Source of the DNA: Pseudomonadota bacterium
GTDB taxonomy: Bacteria > Pseudomonadota > Alphaproteobacteria > Rhizobiales > Tepidamorphaceae
NCBI GenBank assembly: GCA_023458595.1
Contig: JAEWYT010000025.1
Span: 1-33,427 of the forward strand
Length of the DNA: 33,427 nt
Direction: 5' to 3'
The position numbers were made by a program, and so were the translations under genes. How positions within the stretch are numbered: the stretch's first letter is position 1; each line of letters starts with the position of its first letter. This document shows, in pieces, positions 8,555 through 16,308 of the stretch. The notes beneath the pieces were generated by a model. That model was given only the letters and a program-made list of their open reading frames with translations, did no database searches and had not been told where the DNA came from.

Positions 8555-8710
8555 ATGACCCTTCTGAACACGCTGAAACTGACCTCGACGCTGATCACTT
8601 TTGCCGTGGTCAGCCTCGCAATCATCAGCCCAGCCTTCGACTTGGGTATCTTTCTCGGCGGCTTTGTCCTTGGCTGGTGTTTCCTCCTGTGGCTGGAGAC
8701 TAATCGATGA
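8555..8710 (+). CDS. small phage membrane protein
   Basis: A 51-residue protein made almost entirely of two hydrophobic helices (about 9-26 and 29-47), ending WLETNR. AAGGAAC lies eight bases before the ATG, and the stop overlaps the protease start (ATGA), so it is very likely translated. A small membrane protein between portal and protease is seen in some alphaproteobacterial prophages; its function is unknown. A holin-like role is possible but the position is not typical for one. Confidence 0.6.
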   Translation: MTLLNTLKLTSTLITFAVVSLAIISPAFDLGIFLGGFVLGWCFLLWLETNR

Positions 8711-9561
8711 GCCTTCGTAAATTGCCGGAGGCGCGAACATTTGCACAGCCGCGGAATTACCAGTGGGACGCACCGAGCGACGTGCTGGCAAAATGGGCCG
8801 AGCATCCGCTTGCTGCCGCAGACGATGTTGACGCCACCATCTCCATGTTCGACGTCATTGGCGAGGATGGCTGGACCGGAAGCGGCGTCACGGCAAACCG
8901 CATCTCCGCTGCGCTGCGCTTGATCGGCAATCGGGATCTTACTGTCCGCATCAACTCGCCCGGCGGCGACATGTTCGAGGGGATCGCCATCTACAATCTG
9001 CTACGCGCCCATCCGGCCCGGGTGACGGTCGAGGTGTTGGGCTGGGCCGCGTCCGCCGCCTCGATCATTGCCATGGCCGGTGACGACATTCGCATGGGGC
9101 TCGGCTCCTTCATGATGGTGCACAATGCTTGGGGCGTGGTCATCGGCAACCGCCATGACATGCGCGAGGCCGCCACCCTGTTCGAGCAGTTCGATGCCGC
9201 GATTGCCGACATCTATCAGGCCCGTACCGGCATGGAGCGCGCCGAGATCGAACGGCTGATGGATGCCGAGACGTTCATGACGGCGGCACAGGCGGTCGAG
9301 AGCGGCTTTGCCAACGCCGTCGGCGACGGCGTTGATGACGACATTCAGACCAAGGCTGGCGCGTCCAAAAACGTCCGGCCCGAAATCCGTGCGAAGCGCC
9401 GCATCGATGCTGCCTTGGCACAACAGGGCATCTCCCGCGCCGAGCGGCGCAAAATGTTCAATCAGATTGCCGGCACGCACGACGCTGCCGACACCGCCAC
9501 GCATGACGCTGGCATCAATCCGGCCGCGCTCCAGCGGCTGATCCAAACCATCCGCTCATAG
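8707..9561 (+). CDS. ClpP-type phage prohead protease
   Basis: A 284-residue serine protease of the ClpP/crotonase fold used by phages for capsid maturation. The catalytic Ser is Ser116 in WAASAAS, the His is His139 in MMVHNAW, and the Asp is Asp189 in MDAETFMTA, all in the expected order and spacing. The INSPGGDMFEG strand that lines the active site is intact. The C-terminal ~80 residues are basic and probably act in scaffolding. It would cleave the N-terminal delta domain of the capsid protein encoded just downstream. Confidence 0.93.
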   Translation: MSLRKLPEARTFAQPRNYQWDAPSDVLAKWAEHPLAAADDVDATISMFDVIGEDGWTGSGVTANRISAALRLIGNRDLTVRINSPGGDMFEGIAIYNLLRAHPARVTVEVLGWAASAASIIAMAGDDIRMGLGSFMMVHNAWGVVIGNRHDMREAATLFEQFDAAIADIYQARTGMERAEIERLMDAETFMTAAQAVESGFANAVGDGVDDDIQTKAGASKNVRPEIRAKRRIDAALAQQGISRAERRKMFNQIAGTHDAADTATHDAGINPAALQRLIQTIRS

Positions 9562-9570
9562 GAGAACATC

Positions 9571-10845
9571 ATGAGCATTCATTTGAACCCGCGTACGCGC
9601 GGGATTGTCGGCGTGCGCGCCGATTCCGGCAATGCGACCAAAATCCTCGCCGAGTTGCAGAAGACCTTCGAGGATTTCAAGGCCGAGCGCGACAAGGAAC
9701 TTGCCGACATCAAGACCGGCATGGCCGATGTGGTGCAGACAGAGAAGGTCGACCGTATCAATGCCGAGATCACCGCCCTGCAAAAGGCCCTCGACGAGAC
9801 CAATGCCGCGCTGGCAGCGGTCAAGGTCGGTGCTGTTGGCGGGACGACCGATCCGGACAAGGCCGAACATGCCCAGGCCTTCGACCGCTTCTTCCGGCGC
9901 GGTGTCGATGCCGGCCTGCGTGATCTCGAGGTCAAGGCCAAGCTGACCACCCAGTCCGATCCCGACGGCGGTTATCTGGTGCCGGAAGAGACCGAGGCCG
10001 GGATCGACCGGGTGCTCGGCACCGTCTCCACCATCCGCTCGCTCGCCCGCACCATCTCGATCTCGACCAGTACCTACAAGAAGCTGGTCAATATGGGCGG
10101 GGCGACGTCGGGCTGGGTTGGCGAGGAACAGGATCGTCCTGGCACGGCCACGCCGACCTTGCGTGAGATCGCCATCAATACCGGCGAGATCTACGCCATG
10201 CCCGGTGCCACGCAGACCTCGCTCGACGATGCGCGCATCGATCTTGCCGCATGGCTGGCCGAGGAAGTGGCGATCGAGTTCGCCGAACAGGAGGGTGCTG
10301 CCTTTGCCCATGGCGACGGCATCAACAAGCCGCGCGGCATCCTTGCCTATGACACGGTGGCCAATGCCTCCCATGCCTGGGGCAAGATCGGCTTCGTCGC
10401 TTCAGGCAAGGCTGACGGCTTTGTTGCGGCGACCGCCTCGGCCAATCCTGCCGATTGCCTGATCGACCTCTACTATGCCCTGAAATCCGGCTACCGGAAC
10501 GGAGCCTCCTGGCTGATGTCGGATGCGACCATGAACACGGTGCGCAAGTTCAAGGACGCCGAAGGCGCCTATGTCTGGGCGCCACCCTCCGGCCCTGCAC
10601 AGGTGGCCACCATCCTCGGCAAGCCGGTCCATACCGACGACAATATGCCGGCGGTGGCGGCCAATGCCTTTCCCGTCGCCTTCGGCGACTTCGGCCGCGC
10701 CTATCTGATCGTCGACCGCATCGGCATCCGCGTCCTGCGCGATCCCTACACCGCCAAGCCGAACGTGTTGTTCTACACCACCAAGCGGGTCGGCGGCGGC
10801 GTGGTCAACTTCGAGGCGCTCAAGCTGCTGAAGGTCAGCACCTGA
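9571..10845 (+). CDS. HK97-family major capsid protein
   Basis: A 424-residue protein. Residues ~20-95 form a charged coiled coil, the delta domain that serves as internal scaffold and is removed by the protease. The HK97 fold starts around DPDGGYLVPEE and includes the conserved TSLDDARIDLAAWLAEEVA helix, the E-loop/A-domain region with FAHGDGINKPRGIL, and the late strand FGDFGRAYLIVDR. The length is normal and the frame intact, so a complete prohead could be built. GGAGAA precedes the start. Confidence 0.95.
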   Translation: MSIHLNPRTRGIVGVRADSGNATKILAELQKTFEDFKAERDKELADIKTGMADVVQTEKVDRINAEITALQKALDETNAALAAVKVGAVGGTTDPDKAEHAQAFDRFFRRGVDAGLRDLEVKAKLTTQSDPDGGYLVPEETEAGIDRVLGTVSTIRSLARTISISTSTYKKLVNMGGATSGWVGEEQDRPGTATPTLREIAINTGEIYAMPGATQTSLDDARIDLAAWLAEEVAIEFAEQEGAAFAHGDGINKPRGILAYDTVANASHAWGKIGFVASGKADGFVAATASANPADCLIDLYYALKSGYRNGASWLMSDATMNTVRKFKDAEGAYVWAPPSGPAQVATILGKPVHTDDNMPAVAANAFPVAFGDFGRAYLIVDRIGIRVLRDPYTAKPNVLFYTTKRVGGGVVNFEALKLLKVST

Positions 10846-10934
10846 TCATCATGACGGGCGGCCATCATCCGGTCAAAGGAGATGCCGCCCGTCTCTTCGC
10901 CTCACCATCCCCATTCATCGAAAGGACTTCTGTC

Positions 10935-11321
10935 ATGAAGGACGGTATCTCCGGCCTCAGCCTCGTCGCATCGCTGGTTCCCGCCGTGGTCACCGCCACG
11001 ACCAAGGGCAGCCATGCCGATTTGCAGGGCTTCAACTCCGCGACTCTGATCATCAACACCGGCGCGATTGCCGGCGATGGCCTCTTCGTCGTCGCCATGC
11101 AGGAGAGCAACACGACCACGGATGGCAATTTTACCGATGTGGCGGCCGGCGATCTGCTTGGATCTCTGCCGGCAGAGCTTGCGGCCAACACGGTCTACAA
11201 GCAGGGTTACAAGGGTACGAAGCGCTATATCCGCGCCGTCATCACCAAAACCTCGGGCACGTCGATTGCCGCCGGCGCGGTCTTTGCGCTCGGCCATCCC
11301 CACGACGCGCCGGTGTCCTGA
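10935..11321 (+). CDS. hypothetical phage structural protein
   Basis: A 128-residue protein rich in small residues with beta-strand character and no membrane helix or signal; one segment reads NFTDVAAGDLLGSLP. Its place between capsid and connector suggests a minor head or decoration protein. I recall similar short proteins in this position in Rhizobiales prophages but cannot name a family. The ATG at 10935 is used because AAAGGA lies upstream; the frame is open for a further 160 codons upstream, but that part is the capsid gene read in another frame. Confidence 0.6.
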   Translation: MKDGISGLSLVASLVPAVVTATTKGSHADLQGFNSATLIINTGAIAGDGLFVVAMQESNTTTDGNFTDVAAGDLLGSLPAELAANTVYKQGYKGTKRYIRAVITKTSGTSIAAGAVFALGHPHDAPVS

Positions 11322-11394
11322 CATCATTGAAGCGATCAGCCCATCACTCGCCCGAACGGCTGGTCGCTTCTCTCTATTATATGGACCTGAAAAC

Positions 11395-11961
11395 GTGATC
11401 GTACCCGTTCGCACCGTCGCCCCGGTCAACATGCCGGTGTCGCTGGCCGAGGCCAAGGCTCATCTGCGCGTCGATCATGATGATCAGGACGATCTGATCA
11501 CCGCCCAGATCAAGGCGGCGACCACATATCTCGACGGCTATTCCGGCATCCTCGGCCGGGCGCTGGTGACGCAAACCTGGCGGCAGGACTTTGCCGGCTT
11601 TGCCGATCGTCTAGCTTTGCCAGTATCGCCGGTGACTGCGATCGTCAGCGTCAGCTACTTCGATGTCGGTAATGTTGTGCAGACATTGGACCCCAGCGTC
11701 TGCGATCTGTTTACCGACGCGCGCGGGGCCTATGTTTCGCTGCGGCCGGGACAATCCTGGCCCGCCACCTTCAACCGCGCCGATGCCGTCTCCGTCACCT
11801 TTACAGCCGGTTTTGGCGCGGCCGACGTGCCGGAGCCCATCCGGCAAGCTATCCTGCTGATCGTCCAGCGCCTGTTCGATGGCACCGACACCAGCATTGA
11901 TGTTGCTATCGATCGCACCGTCCATGCCCTGATCGCGCCCTACCGCAGAAGTCCGATCTGA
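11395..11961 (+). CDS. phage head-tail connector (gp6/phiE125 gp8-like)
   Basis: A 188-residue protein with the typical opening of this connector family: VSLAEAKAHLRVDHDDQDDLI, then an IKAATTYLDGYSGILG helix, a QDFAGF segment and a C-terminal PEPIRQAILLIVQRLFD helix. It forms the ring beneath the portal. The start is taken as GTG at 11395, directly before the conserved region; the frame is open upstream but overlaps the previous gene. It ends one base into the start of the next gene (TGATG), so the two are coupled. Confidence 0.85.
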   Translation: MIVPVRTVAPVNMPVSLAEAKAHLRVDHDDQDDLITAQIKAATTYLDGYSGILGRALVTQTWRQDFAGFADRLALPVSPVTAIVSVSYFDVGNVVQTLDPSVCDLFTDARGAYVSLRPGQSWPATFNRADAVSVTFTAGFGAADVPEPIRQAILLIVQRLFDGTDTSIDVAIDRTVHALIAPYRRSPI

Positions 11962-12308
11962 TGGCCAGGATCACCGCCAATGATCTACGCGACCGCGTCA
12001 GCTTCGAAAAGCGCGAGGAAGTCGACGACGGCTACGGCAACACCGTCGGCATGTGGGTGGCCCGGTTTGAGCGCGACGCCTGCATCCTGCCCTCCAAGGG
12101 CGGCGAGACCGTCATTGCTGCCCGCCTGCAGGAGGTGCAGCCGGCGCTGATCATCGTACGCTTCGATGCCGAGACCGCCACCATCACCGCCGAATGGCGA
12201 CTGATCGAGACCCGCTCCGGCTCCATCTACAATATCCGCACCGCCGCCGACATGGAGCGACGGCGCCGCTTCATCACCATGCTGTGCGAGGCCGGCGTGG
12301 CGACGTGA
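11961..12308 (+). CDS. phage head closure / head-tail adaptor protein
   Basis: A 115-residue protein with the SPP1 gp16-like adaptor signature: an N-terminal LRDRVSFEKREEVDDGYGN strand-turn, a long beta barrel core, and the C-terminal IYNIRTAADMERRRRF motif. It seals the head under the connector and provides the docking surface for a tail. This is the last morphogenesis gene: the tail-completion and tail tube genes that normally follow are missing. Confidence 0.87.
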   Translation: MARITANDLRDRVSFEKREEVDDGYGNTVGMWVARFERDACILPSKGGETVIAARLQEVQPALIIVRFDAETATITAEWRLIETRSGSIYNIRTAADMERRRRFITMLCEAGVAT

Positions 12309-12360
12309 GCCGTCACCGGCAAGGCCGCGAGCCGAAACAAGTCTCTCCTGGAGAAACGCC

Positions 12361-12648
12361 ATGACGCCGCCGAAAGCGGGCCACCAGTTCCGCATGCCCG
12401 ACGCCGAGTTCGAGGCGATCCTGACGCGTGCCGCCGAGGAAGGCGCGAAGCGCGCGCTCGCCGATGTCGGCCTCGACGGCGACGAAGCCGCGCTCGACAT
12501 TCGCGATCTGCGCTCCCTGGTGGATTGCATCCGGCTGGTGCGCCGCACCGCGATGCAGACTGCCGTCCGCATGATCACCACCGGCGTCATGCTGGCGTTG
12601 CTCGCCGGCATCGCCATCAAGCTGAAGATCTTCGGCGGCAGCCCGTAG
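12361..12648 (+). CDS. DUF6127 family membrane protein
   Basis: A 95-residue protein with a charged N-terminal part (EFEAILTRAAEEGAKRAL is a clear helix) and one C-terminal membrane helix at about residues 70-88. It agrees with DUF6127, a family of short phage proteins. A CTCCTGGAG stretch precedes the ATG. It sits between the head module and the lysis cassette and is followed by a terminator, so it may belong to lysis (holin-like) or be a cargo gene; the single helix does not decide. Confidence 0.7.
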   Translation: MTPPKAGHQFRMPDAEFEAILTRAAEEGAKRALADVGLDGDEAALDIRDLRSLVDCIRLVRRTAMQTAVRMITTGVMLALLAGIAIKLKIFGGSP

Positions 12649-12680
12649 TCGCGCCCCATCCCATCCATCAGCCCAACCGC

Positions 12681-12706
12681 ACCCGCCCTCGAGGCGGGTT
12701 TTTCGT
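12681..12706 (+). terminator. Rho-independent terminator
   Basis: ACCCGCC-CTCGA-GGCGGGT forms a 7-bp GC-rich stem followed by TTTT and a further T-rich stretch. It ends the transcript of the head genes and DUF6127, just before the endolysin. Confidence 0.75.
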
Positions 12707-12721
12707 TTTCGGAAGACCCTC

Positions 12722-13396
12722 ATGACCACGACCTTCCACCGCCACTGGCGCGACGTGCCTGAAAGCACCTGGCGCTGGCCGAATTTCAGCCCTGCCGAGA
12801 TCGCCTGCCGGGGGACGGGCAAGCTACTCGTCAACGAACCCGCCCTCGACAAGCTGCAGGCGCTGCGCGACCGGCTTGGCAAGCCGCTCATCGTCCGTTC
12901 GGCCTATCGCAGCCCTGAGCACAATCGCGCGGTCGGCGGCGCGACCCGGTCGAAGCACATCGAAGGCGCTGCGTTCGACATCGCCATGGCGAACCACGAC
13001 CCCGCTGCGTTCGAGGTCGCAGCGCGTGAGGTCGGGTTCCTCGGGTTCGGCTTCTATCCACGCTCGGGGTTCGTCCATGTCGATCTCGGGCCAGCGCGGC
13101 AGTGGGGCGAGCGGTTCCCGGTGCGGCCTGTGCCCTTCGCGCCGGAACTGCCACCTGCGCGCGAGGTTCTGGCGGAGAGCCGCACGATGAAGGGCGGCGG
13201 CGCGGCTGGTGTGGCGACGCTGGGCGCAGCAGGGGTCGAGGTGGCGCAGAGCGTCCTCGCCGAGACCCAGACCGCGATCCTACCGCTGGTGCCGTATCTC
13301 GAAACTCTGCGCTGGGTGTTCATCACCGTGGCTCTCATCGGGATCGCGGTCACGGTCTACGCGCGGCTCGACGACTGGAAACGGGGCCGGCGATGA
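12722..13396 (+). CDS. M15-family peptidase, phage endolysin with membrane anchor
   Basis: A 224-residue protein. Residues ~15-125 are a D-Ala-D-Ala carboxypeptidase/L-Ala-D-Glu peptidase fold (Peptidase_M15_3): the zinc motif SKHIEGAAFD gives His79 and Asp86, and FVHVD gives His119, with the general base near Asp121. It would cut peptidoglycan cross-bridges. An Ala-rich linker leads to one membrane helix at ~190-212 and a basic tail, so it probably sits in the inner membrane. Membrane-anchored endolysins occur in alphaproteobacterial phages. It overlaps the spanin-like gene by ATGA. Confidence 0.87.
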   Translation: MTTTFHRHWRDVPESTWRWPNFSPAEIACRGTGKLLVNEPALDKLQALRDRLGKPLIVRSAYRSPEHNRAVGGATRSKHIEGAAFDIAMANHDPAAFEVAAREVGFLGFGFYPRSGFVHVDLGPARQWGERFPVRPVPFAPELPPAREVLAESRTMKGGGAAGVATLGAAGVEVAQSVLAETQTAILPLVPYLETLRWVFITVALIGIAVTVYARLDDWKRGRR

Positions 13397-13650
13397 TCAC
13401 CACTCTCCTCACCGGGTTCGCCGCCAGCCCGTGGATTCGGGCGGCTTTGCGCTACGGCGCCATCGCGCTGGCAGTACTCCTGTTCCTGTTTGCGCTTCGG
13501 CGGTCCGGCGAGCGTGCTGGCCGCCTCGCCGAACGCCTCGAAACCTCGGAGAAGACCAATGACGTCCAACGCCGGATGCTGGAAGCGGCGGCTCGCCGTC
13601 CTCGCGATCACCACGAGCTTGCTGAACGGCTGCGGGACGGTTCGTTCTGA
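13393..13650 (+). CDS. inner-membrane spanin-like protein (Rz-like)
   Basis: An 85-residue protein with one N-terminal membrane helix at ~18-36 followed by a charged, helical periplasmic part (SGERAGRLAERLETSEK) that should form a coiled coil. This is the layout of Rz-type i-spanins, though it is shorter than lambda Rz. It overlaps the endolysin by ATGA, and a lipoprotein-like gene is encoded in another frame over its 3' end, as in Rz/Rz1 pairs. Spanins disrupt the outer membrane at the end of lysis. The assignment rests on architecture and position, not on sequence similarity. Confidence 0.65.
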   Translation: MITTLLTGFAASPWIRAALRYGAIALAVLLFLFALRRSGERAGRLAERLETSEKTNDVQRRMLEAAARRPRDHHELAERLRDGSF

Positions 13651-13807
13651 CGACGGCAGGCACGCGACGTGCCCGCCCGTGGTCGAGTATGGCCGGGAGT
13701 TCCAGGCGCGGGCAGCCGAGGAACTGGCCCTGCTGTCGGAAGGCTCTGCGATAGCGGAGATGCTGAGCGACTATGACGTGATGCGGGAGCAAGCGCGGGT
13801 TTGCTGA
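13559..13807 (+). CDS. outer-membrane spanin-like lipoprotein (Rz1-like)
   Basis: An 82-residue protein starting inside the Rz-like gene in a different frame. The N-terminus is a lipoprotein-type signal: basic KRR at 9-11, hydrophobic LAVLAITTSLL, then LNGC with Cys25 as the candidate lipidated residue (Asn at -2 is unusual for a lipobox). The mature part has a CPPVVEY segment and an amphipathic helix. The overlap with the Rz-like frame is 92 bp. It should pair with the upstream protein to bridge inner and outer membranes. It is the last phage gene before the two-component system. Confidence 0.65.
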   Translation: MTSNAGCWKRRLAVLAITTSLLNGCGTVRSDDGRHATCPPVVEYGREFQARAAEELALLSEGSAIAEMLSDYDVMREQARVC

Positions 13808-13828
13808 TGTTCCGGCACTCGTCTCCTT

Positions 13829-15187
13829 CTACGCGTCGCGCCTCGCAGTGGTGTCCGGGACTTCAGTTGGCAACCGGATCGACGCCTGGAAACCGGATGA
13901 TGCACCCGGACGTGGCGACTCCAGAACGAGCGAGCTGCCGATCCGGTCAGCAATGGCGGCAACGATAGCCAAGCCGAGCCCGCTGCCGTCGGTATTCGCG
14001 TTCGCCCTTTCGAAGCGCGCCGTGAGGCGGTCGAGGGTGTCGCGTGGCAGGACCGGGCCGTCGTTCGCGACAGAAAGCAGCCCGTCCGGGGTCAACGTGA
14101 CGTCGACCGTCGTGTTTTGGGCTCCGTGCCGGAGCGCGTTTTCCACGAGGTTGCGGCACAGGATGGCGAAGGCGTCGGGGTCGATGTCGGACATGACGGC
14201 TGTACTCGGCAGCGTCAGCGCGATGCGGTCCTTCGTGCTGGCGCGCTCAAGATCGTCCACCACCACGCGGGCGACCGCCATCAGGTCCCCGCTCCGGTCC
14301 ATCCGCAACCGCCCGCCTTCGGCCCGCGCAAGCTGCATGAGGCGTTCGGAAAGCCGGGTCAGGCGCTTGAGCGTCGCCTCGATTTCGGCGGCACGCGCTT
14401 CGGTGGCCGGCTCCTGCGTCTCCGCCCTCAGCCGCTGCGCCTGAGCGATTGCGCCGGCCAGTGGCGTTCTCAACTCGTGGGCCGCGTTCGCAGCAAAGCT
14501 GCGCTCGGCCTCGAACGCCTCGCGCAAGCGGGCCAGAAGGCCGTTGAGCGTCTTCGCCAGTGGACCAATCTCCGTCGGCAGATCGTTGGCAGGAACCTCC
14601 GACAGGTCGCGGGCGCCGCGCGCCTCCAGCCGAGCACGGAACCGGCGCAGCGGATCAAGGCTGAAGCGAACGGCAAGAATGATCGCCCCCAGAGCGATCG
14701 GCAGCACAATGAGCAGCGGCAGGCCGAGGCCCATCTGGATCTCACGCGCGACCGACGCGCGATGGGCCAGCGGCTCGGCCACGGTGATCCGGATCGTGTC
14801 CTGAAGCGCTGCGTCGCTGTAGAACCGGTGGGTGGCGGTCTGACGGAACCCGGGTCCGTCCCAGGGCGGGAATACCGCCGGGTCGGCCGCGTGGGATTGC
14901 AGCAGAATGCGCCCCTCGGCATCCCGCACGAGGTAGGTGAAGAACTCGTCATGCTCCCGGATCGGCGCGAGCCGCTGCGTGATACCCTGATCTTCGCGGC
15001 CCACGATATCGGTCACCGCCAGCGGGAGGATGCGTTCCGCAGTCTCCTGCAGGGCGCTGTCAAAGACCTCGTCCAACTCGCCCCGGACGATCACGGCCGT
15101 CACCGTCGCAGCGAGCAGCCACAGCACCGTCAGCGCCAGGCCGAGCGACAGGCCGAGTCGGCCCTGAAGGCTCGCGGGCCATCTCAT
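13829..15187 (-). CDS. sensor histidine kinase (QseC/TctE-like)
   Basis: A 452-residue inner-membrane kinase. Membrane helices are at ~11-34 and ~152-174, with a ~115-residue periplasmic sensor between them. The dimerisation box is FAANAAHELRTPL with phospho-acceptor His237. The ATP-binding domain has an N box (RNLVENALRHG), a VANDGPVLP G1-like motif and the G2 box GSGLGLAIV. The start at 15187 overlaps the regulator stop by ATGA and gives a normal N-terminus; the frame is open further upstream. Given its neighbours it probably senses a metal or redox signal in the periplasm. Confidence 0.92.
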   Translation of the reverse strand: MRWPASLQGRLGLSLGLALTVLWLLAATVTAVIVRGELDEVFDSALQETAERILPLAVTDIVGREDQGITQRLAPIREHDEFFTYLVRDAEGRILLQSHAADPAVFPPWDGPGFRQTATHRFYSDAALQDTIRITVAEPLAHRASVAREIQMGLGLPLLIVLPIALGAIILAVRFSLDPLRRFRARLEARGARDLSEVPANDLPTEIGPLAKTLNGLLARLREAFEAERSFAANAAHELRTPLAGAIAQAQRLRAETQEPATEARAAEIEATLKRLTRLSERLMQLARAEGGRLRMDRSGDLMAVARVVVDDLERASTKDRIALTLPSTAVMSDIDPDAFAILCRNLVENALRHGAQNTTVDVTLTPDGLLSVANDGPVLPRDTLDRLTARFERANANTDGSGLGLAIVAAIADRIGSSLVLESPRPGASSGFQASIRLPTEVPDTTARRDA

Positions 15188-15843
15188 GGACGGCCCAGCC
15201 TGTAGCCCATGCCGCGCTCGGTCTCGATGACCGACGTTCCCAGCTTCTTGCGCAGGCGGCTTACATGGACCTCGATGGTGTTGCTCTCCACCTCCGCGTC
15301 GAAGGCGTAAAGCTTCTCCTCCAGCTGTGCCTTGGACAGGAGTTGACCGGGACGCGCGAGAAAGGCCTCGAAGAGCGCCCATTCCCGCGCCGTTAGGGCA
15401 ACGGGCTTGCCGTCGCGGTGCACGCTGCGCGCGGCGAGGTCGATTTCGAGCGGCCCGTGGGTCACGATGGGGTTCGGATTGCCGCTGTAGCGTCGGGCGA
15501 CCGACCCGATCCGCGCAGACAACTCAGCGAGATCGAAGGGCTTCACGAGATAGTCGTCGGCGCCCGCGTTCAGTCCCTCGATCCGATCCGACACCTGGTC
15601 GAGCGCGGTCAGGATGATAACCGGCGTCACGTCTCCGCGCGCGCGCAGGCTCTTCAGGAAGCCGATCCCGCGCCCGTCCGGCAGCATCAGGTCGAGCAGG
15701 ATCATGTCGTAGGTCGCGGATTTCGCAGCGTCGCCGGCCGCATCGAGGCGCATCACCCAATCGACCGACTGCCCATCGGCCGCGATCTGGTCGCGCACCG
15801 CCGCGCCAAGCACCGTGTCGTCCTCGATCAGCAGGATGCGCAT
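15184..15843 (-). CDS. OmpR-family response regulator
   Basis: A 219-residue regulator. The receiver domain has the acidic pocket Glu7-Asp8-Asp9, phospho-acceptor Asp51 in LLDLMLPDGRG, Thr79 and Lys101. The C-terminal winged helix (from about residue 127) includes the ALTAREWALFEAFL and SNTIEVHVSRLRKKLG segments. The start is 15843, directly before RILLIEDD; the in-frame ATG at 15894 would place coding sequence over the operator at 15888-15936. It is the first gene of a leftward operon with the kinase and diverges from the PepSY gene. Confidence 0.94.
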   Translation of the reverse strand: MRILLIEDDTVLGAAVRDQIAADGQSVDWVMRLDAAGDAAKSATYDMILLDLMLPDGRGIGFLKSLRARGDVTPVIILTALDQVSDRIEGLNAGADDYLVKPFDLAELSARIGSVARRYSGNPNPIVTHGPLEIDLAARSVHRDGKPVALTAREWALFEAFLARPGQLLSKAQLEEKLYAFDAEVESNTIEVHVSRLRKKLGTSVIETERGMGYRLGRP

Positions 15844-15887
15844 GCTCGTTCCCGTCCTCTTCCGATGACCCTCCATGATCCGTCTGG

Positions 15888-15936
15888 CTGACACGAAGCT
15901 GAAGCGGGTGGTTGCGTCCCTTCAGGCTGCCGTCAG
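15888..15936. promoter_or_regulatory. double operator, probable response-regulator site A
   Basis: CTGAC (15888) and CTGAA (15899) form a direct repeat with an 11-bp period. TTCAG (15921) and GTCAG (15932) form the same type of repeat on the other strand, 33 bp after the first. OmpR-type dimers bind such 11-bp-phased repeats. The site is in the divergent gap between the regulator (start 15843) and the PepSY gene (start 15988). It matches site B at 17062-17110 in sequence, order and spacing. Confidence 0.75.
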
Positions 15937-15987
15937 CTTCGCCGCGCATGAATTTCGTCAAGATGGCCGCAGCGAGGAGTTTGGCCC

Positions 15988-16308
15988 ATGAAGAAGACAT
16001 TGACAATTCTCGGCTTTCTCGCGGTCGTCCCGGCCGGTGTCGCGCTGGCGGACGACGACTGCTTCGTGCCGATGGCCGACTGGCAGCCGCGCGACGCCGT
16101 AGCCCGGCTGGCCGAGGAAAACGGCTGGACGGTGCGCCGGATCAAGATCGACGACGGCTGCTACGAAATCGACGGCCGCGACGCCGAGGGGCGCCGGATC
16201 GAGGTGACCGTTCATCCGGCGACGCTCCAGGTGATCGAGTTCGAATACGAGGACGAGGACGACGATGATCGCCCCCGCCGGGATCGCGAAGGAGGCGACG
16301 ATGACTGA
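15988..16308 (+). CDS. PepSY-domain exported protein
   Basis: A 106-residue protein with a Sec signal peptide (KKTLTILGFLAVVPAGVALA, cleavage after ~21). The mature part is one PepSY domain: a WQPRDAVARLAEENGW helix, YEIDGRDAEGRRIEVTVHP strands, then an acidic tail of EDEDDDD type that could bind cations. PepSY proteins are common next to QseBC-type systems and may act as ligand-binding or inhibitory periplasmic modules. GAGGAG lies upstream of the ATG. It overlaps the cytochrome b gene by eight bases, forming a two-gene operon. Confidence 0.85.
   Translation: MKKTLTILGFLAVVPAGVALADDDCFVPMADWQPRDAVARLAEENGWTVRRIKIDDGCYEIDGRDAEGRRIEVTVHPATLQVIEFEYEDEDDDDRPRRDREGGDDD

Noticed and set aside
15844..15894. 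Longer N-terminus of the response regulator (start at 15894)
   Set aside because: It adds unrelated residues before the conserved receiver start and would overlap operator A.
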